A DNA stretch of 64,000 nt from positions 21,407,853 to 21,471,852 of the forward strand of contig NC_091946.1 in the NCBI RefSeq assembly GCF_041260155.1, written 5' to 3'. The position numbers and the translations under genes are program-made. Under the pieces are notes generated by a model. It did not search any database and had not been told where the DNA came from. It saw only the letters and a program-made list of their open reading frames with translations. This DNA is from Ptychodera flava. Lineage: Eukaryota; Hemichordata; Enteropneusta; Ptychoderidae. Below are positions 54,111 through 64,000 of this stretch, piece after piece; position 1 is the first letter of the stretch, and each line of letters opens with the position of its first letter.

Positions 54111-54643
54111 ATAGAGGACATTGAGGGAAAATGTAACATGTACACACCTAGCCTATCTAAAGTGACAATGGGCAAGCCGATTAATGACAACCTCAGCCGG
54201 TATGTCGAACTAAAAATGCCTGGCGTCGAAAGGAAAATGTCTCGTGTACACCTAAAAAGTATTGTACATAACGTGCCTAATGTGTCTAAAATGCCCATTT
54301 TATTTTACATTCTCGAGACTCATTTTAGCTTTCAAAGATGAGAGGAGTCATACAAATACTCTTTTCACATTTGCTTCAAAAATGTCAAATAATAAGTCCA
54401 ACTGCGGGCCATAGCTCTATGTTAGTCAAAACGAGCTTATGGAATTAAAGATGAGATTAGTTTGATGTTTTGTATAGAAGGATTAAGTATAGTTGAATTA
54501 AAGCATGGGAGGATTGGGCGTCATATGAGAGAGGTCAATGTATTTTATATTGCAATTCAATTCTCACCCTTTTATAAGACACATTAACATGTGAAATTTA
54601 CAATATATGGTACAATTGTTGGTACATACCTTAAATTAAATTA

Positions 54644-54988
54644 TTAAAGATCCATTAGCTGTAACTTTGGTCATTTTTTATTTTATTTGTTTCTGTGTAT
54701 CATCTGCAGTTTCTGGAGTGAATCCCTGAACCATGGAGAAATTTTTAATATTTAGCTCACAAAAATACCCCATATGAGTATAATCTGCATTGTTATTGTT
54801 TAAATTTTGTATTTAGGTCCTGACTAGAATACATTTATCAACAATAACAATGGTCATTTCACATATACAGGCTGTGTTGGCAAGCAGGACACCGAGCAGT
54901 GGTCATGATGATCGGATTGCAGTAAAATTCTGTAGTGATACATTGAAACAGAGTAGTGAAAAATTAGTCAACAGTTATGTCCCTTTAA
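54644..54988. mobile_element. TTAA insertion, 337 bp, with empty site in unit 2
   Basis: Element 54648-54984 begins AGATCCATTAGCTGT and ends ACAGTTATGTCCCT (imperfect inverted ends), with TTAA at 54644-54647 and 54985-54988. The matching place in unit 2 (58654-58657) has a single TTAA and no insert. Confidence 0.85.
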
Positions 54989-55605
54989 GTGATCACATGT
55001 TATATCCATGCATGCACATGAGTTGAGCTGTGACTGTACTGTATATAATGTACGTAAATGAATTCAGCTTAATGCAGTAAGTACTATGAGAAAAAACGTA
55101 ATACAAATGTTGCAAAATAGTAAAAGATAGCTGTCTTTTATTGGTAAATTGAATATGGTACAAGAAACACAATTTGAACTAATTTTGGATAATTGGGTCT
55201 GTATATTTTTCAAATTTCTCAAAAGTGATAGGTGCCTTAAAGCTGAATGTTTCGATACCACAAATTACTCATAAAAACAAGTGTGTAACTTAAAAAGAAA
55301 CGCATATGAGCTTACATTTGTAGATTAAATCGATATTACTTCACTGTCCAATTGTCCCAGATTAGTTCCAATCGTGTTAAGAGTGTATTTGTAATAAAAG
55401 TGTATGCAATAACTGCTGATATCAGAGTTGACTGTAAACAGCTCTGTGAAGTTAAGCGTAGTGCATAGACTCGGAAACAATAACGTGCATACTTTGTACA
55501 GGGCCATGCAGTTAGAAGCAAATTATCGGTAGTGACAATAGGCAGAGTAATGGGAGTAACACTGACAGCAGATACTGTAGAAAGGCAGCAAGCACATTTC
55601 CATGT

Positions 55606-58600
55606 ATTGATGTTTTATATCTCATAAAGATATTTTTAATTCTTTATATTTAATTCATTTTTACTTCACGATTGGGACGTCGATGGAGAGCCGATCGGAC
55701 ATCATCAGGAGTTTGGGAGGGCTTTGCACAAAATGAATTCTTTACAATTAATACAATGTTATTTTTCACTCACGTGTTCACACTCGTGGACTAATGTTGC
55801 AGCGATGTCTGTCTGTCTGTGTGTCTGTGTGTCTGTTGACCAAATATCTCAAAAATGGCTTTTCATATCAGAGTGAAATTTGGTACATAGATTCAGTTTG
55901 CAAATGGCAAGAACTGATTAGTTTTTGCTCATTTGCATAATTAATGATTTTAGAAAAAATGGATATACATTGAGAATGACAACACACAATTTGATGAGAT
56001 TTGCTACAGATATTGATCACACCAAGATATATCAGCCATGAAAGGTATCAAGGGTGACATGAAAGATTTGCATATTTAATGAACTTTCCTAATCAGGGAT
56101 ATATATGTATCTGAATGGATTCGATCAAAGTTGACAAAACTTGGTATGTATATTGAAGATACTATGACTTAACATTATTGAAAGCCATTATGCATATTTA
56201 CTACAGCCAATTCCTAATTTGCATGTTTAAAGATCTTTCCTAATTAGGGATATGTCCGAATTGACTGGACCAAAGTTGATGAAACTTGCTATGTACATTA
56301 AAGATACTATGATTTAACATTGTTGAATGTCATTCAGCATTTTCATTTCAGCCAACTCCAAATTTGCATATTTAATGGCCTTTCCTAGTTAGGAATATCT
56401 ATCTGACTTGACCATAGTTGACGAAACTTGCTATGTTTACTGAAGATACTTTGAGGCAACATTATTGAAAGTTAGTAAGCATTTTTATCTCAGCCAATTC
56501 CTAATTTGCATATTTAATGAACTTTCTTATGAAGGATAGATATTTTGATTGACCCCATCGAAACTTGCTATGTACAGTAAAAGATACTATGATACAGCAT
56601 TATTGAAAGTCATTAAACATTTTTTTACTTCAGCCAATTCCTAAATTGCATATATAACGAACTTTCTTAAATAAGAATATATATCTTGATTGATTGGTCA
56701 AAGTTGACAAAACTTGCTATGTACATTGAAGATACTTCGATACAAAATTATTCAAAGTTATCAAGCATTTTTATTTTGGCCAATTCCTGATTTGCATCTT
56801 TAATGAATTTGGCTAACTAGGGATATGTACCGGGACTTTGATAAAACATGCTATATACATAGATGATACCAGTTAAAACAATAGTGAAAGTCATTTCACA
56901 TTTTCATGTCAGCTAGTTTATGATATGCATATCTAATGAGCCTTCACAGTTTGGCATATATGGTTTGAAGGACTTGATCAAAGAAAATTACACTTGTTAT
57001 ATAAAGTGGTGATACAATGACAGCAGCCAAAGAAATTTAGTATTTTTTACTTCAGCTAATTTCATATTTTTATATTTAATGACCTATGGTATTAATCTGT
57101 TGTGAAAATTGTTCATTATGTTGATCATAACACTTTCAATGAAGTTGCAAACATGTGGCAAAAGTTTAAATTTACACATAACTGCAATACACAATGAAAC
57201 ACGTGAACATTTTCAGTTCATATCTGGTTTTACTTGACGATCGGGACTTCGATAGAGGGCCGATCGGATATCATCGGAAGTTTGGGCGGGTCTTGCAGGA
57301 AATACATCATCTACATTTAAAGCCCCAATAGCTGCGAATGTGTAATAAACCGATCTCAAAATCCTTCCCCTCCCATTTTCCGACTTTTCTGTGAATAACA
57401 CCCATTAAAGACTAAAAAGAGTATAACACTTTCGTAAGTGTCGAAAGTGGCATGTACATTCAAACGTTTTAACATCATTTTAGATTTCCCGCCATTATCA
57501 ACAGAGAAAATAAAGGTTACAACAACAAAATGTTGGCCACCGTGTATCGTGCATTCAAGTAAATGGCATGCTTGTTTCTTTTATGGTCATGATGTGTATG
57601 TGCAGGAAATACTGCATTTGTTGTACTTTTCGTGGGGGCGCCGTTTTATGAATGCGGCATCTCTTTATTATTTAAACTGTTAAAACACATAGGCATGGTC
57701 CCAATCAGCGAGCAATGATACTTCTGTACATGTCCTTCAGTAAAATTCGCAGCTATTGGGGCTGTTATGCATTTTTTCATAAAATGTCCACACGAAATAC
57801 ACTTAACTATCGGGACTTCGTCGGGAGGGACGGTTGGACATCACCGGGAGATTGGGCCGGCCTTGCACGAAATACACCGTTTTCATTTACGCTTTTTCAT
57901 AAAATGTAATAAATGTAAAAAGTGTATGACGTGCAAGCCTATCTAGACCAATCCCCGATCTTAAATGTAATTCGTGCAGACCTTTTATGTAATAAATGTA
58001 ATACATGTAAAAGAAGTATTAAATGTAAAGAATGTATTTCGTGCAAGCCTACATCTAGACCTAGCCACGATCTTTTAATGTAATTCGTGCAAACTTTAAT
58101 GTAATAGAGGAATAGAGGAAATAGAGGAAAAATGTAACATGTATATATCTAGCCTATCTAAAGTGACAATGGGCAAGCCGATTAATGACAACCTCAACCT
58201 GTATGTCGAACTAAAAAATGCCTAACGTCGAATGGAAAAATGTTTCGTGTACACCTAAAAAGTATGGTACCTAACGTGCCTAACGTGTCTAAAATGTCCA
58301 TTTTATTTTACATTCTCGAGACTCATTTTAGCTTTCAAAAATGAGGGAAGTCATACAAATACTCTTTTCAAATTTGCTTCAAAAATGTCAAATAATAAGT
58401 CCAACCAACTAAAGAGGCCATAGCTCTATGTTAGTCAAACTGAGCTTATGGCATTAAAGATGGGATTAGTTTGATGTTTTTATATAGAAGGATTAAGCGT
58501 ACTTGAATTAAAGCATGGGATGATCGGGCGTCATGTGAGAGAGGTCAATGTAGTTTATGTGGCAATTCAATTCTCACCCATTCATAAGACACATTAACAT

Positions 58601-59263
58601 GTGAAATTTACAATATATGGTATAATTTTTGGTACATACCTTAAATCAAATTATTAAGTGATCACATGTTATATCCATGCATGCACACGAGTTGAGCTGT
58701 GACTGTACTGTATATAATGTACGTAAATGAATTCAAAAATGCAGTAAGTACTATGAGAAGAAACGTAATACAAATGTTGCAAATTAGGGAAATATCGCTG
58801 TCTTTTATTTGTTACAATGATTATTGTACAAGAAACACAATTGGGATAATTGGATCTGTATATTTTTCAAATTTCTCAAACGTGTTAGGTGCCTTATAGT
58901 TTAATGTTTCGATATTACAAATTACTCATAAATACAAGTGTGTAACTTATAAAGAAACGCATATGAGCTTACATTTGTAGATTAAATCGATATTACTTCA
59001 CTATCCAATTGTCCTAAATTAGTTCCAATCATGTCAAGAGTGTATTTGGTCTTACATGCCATCGTTGATGTTGGCGTTCAATAATTGCTGACATCAGTGT
59101 TGACTGTAAACAGCTCTGTTCATAGACTTGGAAACAATAACGTGCATACTTTGTACAGGGCCATGCAGTTAGAAGCAAATTATCGGTGGTGACAATACGG
59201 CAGAGTAATGGGAATGACACTGACAGCAGTTACTGTAGAAAGGCAGCAAGCACATTTCCATGT
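55606..59263. repeat. Large tandem repeat unit 2
   Basis: Head-to-tail copy of unit 1, similar along its length by eye. Same order of parts: module (55671), head (about 55770-55860), 148-bp array (56060-57100), modules (57231, 57806), 118-bp array, tail ending AAGCACATTTCCATGT. It lacks the 810-bp and 337-bp insertions. Confidence 0.85.
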
Positions 59264-60396
59264 CAGGCATATAAAACCCACTGTATGAAGAAGTCCATTA
59301 ATGTTTCTCAACCATGTCATACCTCTAACCCTGCTGCCACTTGGTGCTCACTCTGACATAACTGCTTTTGGCACAATCAATATCAACTTCTGCAAACAAA
59401 AGCAAATTAGCATTGCATTTTTTAAAGTACGAGCAACTTCCAAGATCAAATGCATGTGAAAGATGACATGTAATGCATGTTGATTTGCTTTCAAAAACCT
59501 CACGGCTACTTCAACGACACCGACCATCATGGAATGGTTTAATGCAAATGGTTCATCGTTGTCCTCGTCCCGGGAAGTCATCAGTGATGTGTATGCCCAT
59601 GATGGATATGAAGTCCAGTGACGAGACTTGTATCTATTCCACTACATGCTTTGTCAGTGAACAATGCCATTTAAAAGTAAACAGTCACCTGTAATAAAAA
59701 TATGCTTATATATGGTATATATGGTCAAAGGGGCGTTCCTTGGTATTCAAAATGCCCATGTAAGGGCGCTGTTTTTAAAAAGCGGCCACCCGCTTAAAAT
59801 CTATGATTGGTTAGATTTTCTCTCTCCATGGTAACTGTGGCAAAATTGGAACAGGTGACAGTATACATTTAACAACCTTTAGTTTTGTAACATTTGGCAG
59901 GCCCTTAGGCCTCTGTTGCGGAAAGCAGTGAAGATACAGCAACACCAAAATGATGCATTAGACAGTCATGAAATCAGAAATTTGTCCTCCGACTTGATGA
60001 TTACACCTAGACATGAGTTTTTGTTTTTTGTTAGTGTGTTTCTTTTGGGGGTACAGGTCACTATACGGGAGTTTCTTGGCTCTGTTGGAAGTAATGTATG
60101 CTGATACAGCTGTAGGACACATGCTTACGGGGAGAGCTAAATCAAGGACCATATTCTCCTTGAGGCAATTCTGAAGAGTATCATTTTGAATGATTATGGT
60201 ATGCAGGTCGCTTTTAAACAAGCAGATCACTTTGAATTATGGTTACTATCAACACAAGCACTGTGATGCATCAGTGTAGAATTCACTATATTGGCATCAA
60301 TGCCAAAACAAAACATTTACAGAACGCTAACTGTATATGAAACAGCTGTAATGAAGAAGCAAGGTAAATATCCGATTAACCGATTATAAATTCAGA

Positions 60397-60441
<45 letters not shown>

Positions 60442-61630
60442 ATTATCCAAATGACTCTGATGGATGATTGATAAAAGACAGGTGATAGAGCTCACACGCA
60501 AAGGTCAAACTTTGATTACTTTGACAGAGGTACTGGTGAAATAGTATCGGCACAATGAGGGCACATCCTTCACTCCAACAGAGTCAGGTTGTATCCTGCT
60601 TGATGACTGATATTGTGGAAATCCATCAGCGTCATTGAAATATGTTTGAAAATCTGATAATCCTCCTTAAAACTTCCGATCCAGTCAGCTGCGTGAACCT
60701 TGCAGCATTTGCCGTGTCATGCTGGTATCGAGTACATATTTTGTTCCAAAATTACACAGTTTGAGCTTGATGACCACTATGTCACTTCACATAGAGAGGG
60801 AAAAAATCCATTGGGGGATGACTATTCTCAAGTTCTCAACTTCACAATCAAGTTAGCCGGATGGCGACCCCATCACTCACTGATCACTGTCGATTATGCT
60901 TTTTAGAAAGATCATGCAAATGAGTTCATCGCTTAGCCGCAACGCCCGATTGGACCTTGACCCTGTAACTGCTTTTGAGCTGGTCAAATTTACACAATGT
61001 AGCGAGAAGGGGGTACGGTTACCACGATAGACATAATTGTCATTTATTTAAATTGCCATGTCAAAATTTTTGTACGGACATTATAATCAATATCAATAAA
61101 AACACGATTAGGGAGCTTATATAATGGTGAGAATTACCAACCGATTTCCATTACCTCAAGCACAATAAGTAACTTTACATCTCAAAATTTTCTTACATAA
61201 CAAGTGTATTTTGGTAGCTAAGAGAATATTCGTCTCAATGAATTGAATATGTACCCTAAAATATAAGGCATTATTTATTTTGTTGTAGAAAAAATTAATC
61301 CTTTGATCGATCGATTAAAACACAGCCGCCATCACCAAATTTTAGATAATAGAGAAGAAAAGTTATCTGTGAGTTATCACGCTTTCGTAATACCAACGGA
61401 AGCCATTGTGCATGTGTAAAAGGAAGCTGAGAAACTGCTCCCCGAAGTTTCATCATAAGCCCTACCCAATGTGTACACTGGTACAGTATTGCAATACTCA
61501 GGGAATTCGAAAGTTCGAACGGGCATTCTGCCTTTGTTTGCCAAAGTATACCGATCGATAATAAATCTAAAACATGTTAGGGACTGGACAGAAATTACAG
61601 GGGGATGCCTGATGTATTTAAAAATGACAC
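59264..61630. other. No gene supported; one GA microsatellite
   Basis: Several 60-90-residue open stretches on both strands (for example 59581-59348 minus and 60700-60906 plus) have no family resemblance, splice pattern or start context that I can defend. A GA repeat lies at 60400-60439. Confidence 0.4.
60400..60439. repeat. GA microsatellite
   Basis: About 20 GA units. Confidence 0.95.
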
Positions 61631-61675
61631 TGCGCGAAAAATAGTAACCCTTCAAAAGCGTTTGCGCAAAAAATA

Positions 61676-62925
61676 GTAACCCTCCCCAATTTCCATGCTC
61701 AAAAAAGTGACCCGCCAGAGGTTTCAACTGAAACCTCCATAAATGCACCCATAAATGTAATATCGCCCATAAATGTAACAAAAATCAACAATAAAAGTAA
61801 TAAAAACATCAACCATATTTGTAATAAATTGTAACCATAAATGTAATAAAAATCACCCATAAATGTAATACTTTTCAATCGTAAATGTAAGAAAATCTAT
61901 TTTGTCATCGCAATTGAAGAATTCGCCCTTAAATATTTATCTATGTGATAAATGAAAGCAGCTCCACACATTAGTCATATCTTAATTGTTTGCGTTCAGT
62001 GTGTTTTGTGTATTTTGAAAGTGTATTTTACGTTTCTCTGCTTTGTGTATAGAACTGATTGGCCACGGCGAGACACAGCTGTAGTCTGCGTGCCATTGCA
62101 GTCTCTACTCTAGAGTGGAGAGGCTGTATAACACTACGATCCTTTAACGCTGTTTTTCGAAAATTTGGCATACTTTTCCATTTTCAGTGGATAAATCGTG
62201 TGGAATAATTGATAGATTGTCTGTATTCCTAGGAATTCCCACTTGAAATTTAACCCTTCACTGGGGATGCTAATTTTGTTCTACTGTGTTCAAGATTGAG
62301 TTCGCATTGTGTTTACTAGATTGAAATATACATATATGTTCTCGCCAACATGTTTTGTGTCGTAAGCTTCTGTTAAAAGGTTGTATGTTTCTTTGTTGTT
62401 TGTTCTGAGTCGTCTGTTGTAAACTTTGTGTGGTATCACTGCTTGACGAGCTATTTTGACGTTTCCTTATTATGTCATCATTAGTGCCTGGAGTTACTGT
62501 TCCACTTCCTTTATCTAAGTATCTCGCCGTTTTCTGATAGTGTTCTCAATGTATTCTATTATGTGTTTCGGAAAGGAAACCTAGTTTCAGGAAAGTATGA
62601 AATAACATTACACTTCGCTTACACGATGAGAACATATATGTATATTTCAACTAGTGAACACAAAACGAACGTTTAGTATTTATTCATGTCATTGATAAAC
62701 AAATGATGATATACAAAATCAAGTTTATTACATATATGGTTGAATTTTATTACATTTATAGTTTATTTGTTTATTAAATTTGTGGTTCCGGGTTGTTATA
62801 CGAATGGTAGGCTGTTTTATTACCTTTGTGGTTGATTTTATTACAATTGTGGTTAATATTACATTTATGGAGATTATTACATTTATGGAGGTTACAACCC
62901 TCCCCCTGCATGTAACATTCCATAG
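61676..62925. mobile_element. Foldback-like element with subterminal CATAAATGTAATA repeats
   Basis: The left arm (about 61730-61905) repeats CCATAAATGTAATA and AAAATCA words. The right arm (about 62735-62895) carries their complements (TATTACATTTATGG, TGATTTTATTACA). An inner pair is near-perfect: TTGAAATATACATATATGTT (about 62320) against its complement at about 62630-62655. The whole region folds as a long, loose palindrome about 1.25 kb wide. No ORF of note. Confidence 0.6.
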
Positions 62926-63219
62926 CAATAATGTTTGATATAAATCTAATTTCTCATTTGACCTTTGAACTTTCAAAGAATACTTTTCAGCCTTTAAAAA
63001 GTCCCTTTTGTGCAAGTTTCTTTTTCAAGTAATCAGTGAAAATGATCACATCGCCGTGCTTTTTGTAGTAGCTTGACTCACCATACGTCTGCTGAGTGAG
63101 TGCTGTCTGATTTCTTGACTGCAGTGGTCAGGCAGAACATCTAATTGGTGGGCGGTAGTTTATCATGACTGCCGGTTCAACTTCAATTTCAAATCCACTT
63201 CTAGCCCTTCAAGGCTCAT

Positions 63220-64000
63220 TCCTTTATAGCTCACGTGTAATAATGTCGCAGCAATGTCCGTCTGTCTGTCTGTTTCCTGTTACAATATCTCAAGAACGGC
63301 TTATCCGATTAAAATCAAATCAGGTACATATGTTCGGTTTGCAAATTGCAAGAACTGAATAGTTTTAATGAGCGTGGCTTGTATATTTTATGCTCATTTG
63401 CATCATTAATGATTGTAGAAAAAAGGATATACATTGACAACAGATTCATACAATGTCATGAGAATTGCTACAAATGTTGAGCACACTAGTATATATCAGC
63501 AGTGACTGAAACTAGAGGATGGCATGTAAGTTAAGTTAAAAGCTACTTTTCACATTTAATTAATTTTGCTAATTAGGCATAAGCTTATATCTCAATTGAC
63601 TCGACCAAAGTTGACAAAACTTGCTATGTATATTGGTGATACCTTGATAACATTGTTGAAGTTATTAATTATTAATTTGCATATTTAACAAACCCTCCTA
63701 ATTATGGATATATATCTGAATTTTGTTGGTCAAAGTTAACGAAATAGGCTACGCACAATGAAGATCACAATAATAAAAGTTGTTCAGCGTTTTGAGGTCG
63801 GCTAATGACTAATTTGCATAGTTATCCAACTTTCCTAATTAGTGATATATATCTGAGTCGACTCAATCAAAGCTGAAGAAACTTGCTATGTACATTGAAG
63901 ATACTATGATATTTTTTTAAAATTCATTTAGCATTTTTCCTTCAGCTCATTATCAATTTCAATCAATATTTATCAATGTTTACTTATAAATGCACAGATA
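63220..64000. repeat. Third, partial copy of the head plus 148-bp array
   Basis: CTCACGTGTAATAATGTCGC, TCTG repeats, CAATATCTCAAGAACGGC and then units with CAAAGTTGACAAAACTTGCT and CTAATTTGCATA match the heads at 50760 and 55770 and their arrays. It runs off the window end. Confidence 0.8.

Noticed and set aside
59348-59581. 77-residue minus-strand ORF
   Set aside because: No family resemblance, splice context or neighbour support; the alternative frame is Cys-rich but broken, so no call was made.

Overview
The window is animal nuclear DNA: AT-rich, intron-rich, and full of transposon fossils and microsatellites. Three intact multi-exon host genes can be read exon by exon with consistent GT-AG splice phases: TAF9 (+, 23274-32275), PIN4 (-, 34297-38668) and GPALPP1 (+, 38877-46514). 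TAF9 and PIN4 converge. PIN4 and GPALPP1 are head to head across 208 bp. Protein divergence from vertebrates and the repeat types (marine-invertebrate-like GTCCGT/TCTG-headed repeats, Penelope-like elements, many palindromic miniature elements) suggest a marine invertebrate, possibly a deuterostome such as a hemichordate or cephalochordate. The species cannot be fixed from the sequence.

Layout. 1-6570: mostly gene-poor, with a 250-bp direct repeat and a TGTTG array. 6574-9206: a small putative secreted protein ORF followed at once by a 5'-truncated CR1/L2-like LINE. 10016-18471: three phase-compatible minus-strand exons (possibly four) of an unrecognised host gene, whose first intron holds one Penelope-like fragment. 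18480-23273: dispersed miniature elements. 23274-32275: TAF9, with introns carrying palindromic elements, a TA/T microsatellite, an octamer cluster and a second Penelope-like fragment in the opposite orientation. 34297-38668: PIN4, with a hAT-like transposon remnant in its last intron. 38877-46514: GPALPP1, with an expanded GPALPP repeat exon and a 2-kb repeat element in intron 3. 46515-50580: miniature elements and a possible promoter/first exon. 50583-59263: a tandem duplication of a multi-kilobase repeat unit. 59264-64000: little recognisable apart from a 1.2-kb foldback structure and the start of another repeat copy.

The genes belong to separate basic processes: transcription initiation/SAGA (TAF9), a parvulin prolyl isomerase (PIN4) and a poorly characterised nuclear protein (GPALPP1). 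No operon-like or defence system is seen. The most informative novelty is in the mobile DNA. There are two palindromic families with 9-bp (or 8-9-bp) target duplications, several TTAA-flanked families with nesting, a duplicated locus that supplies empty sites for two insertions, and hammerhead-ribozyme-like cores in two Penelope-like fragments.
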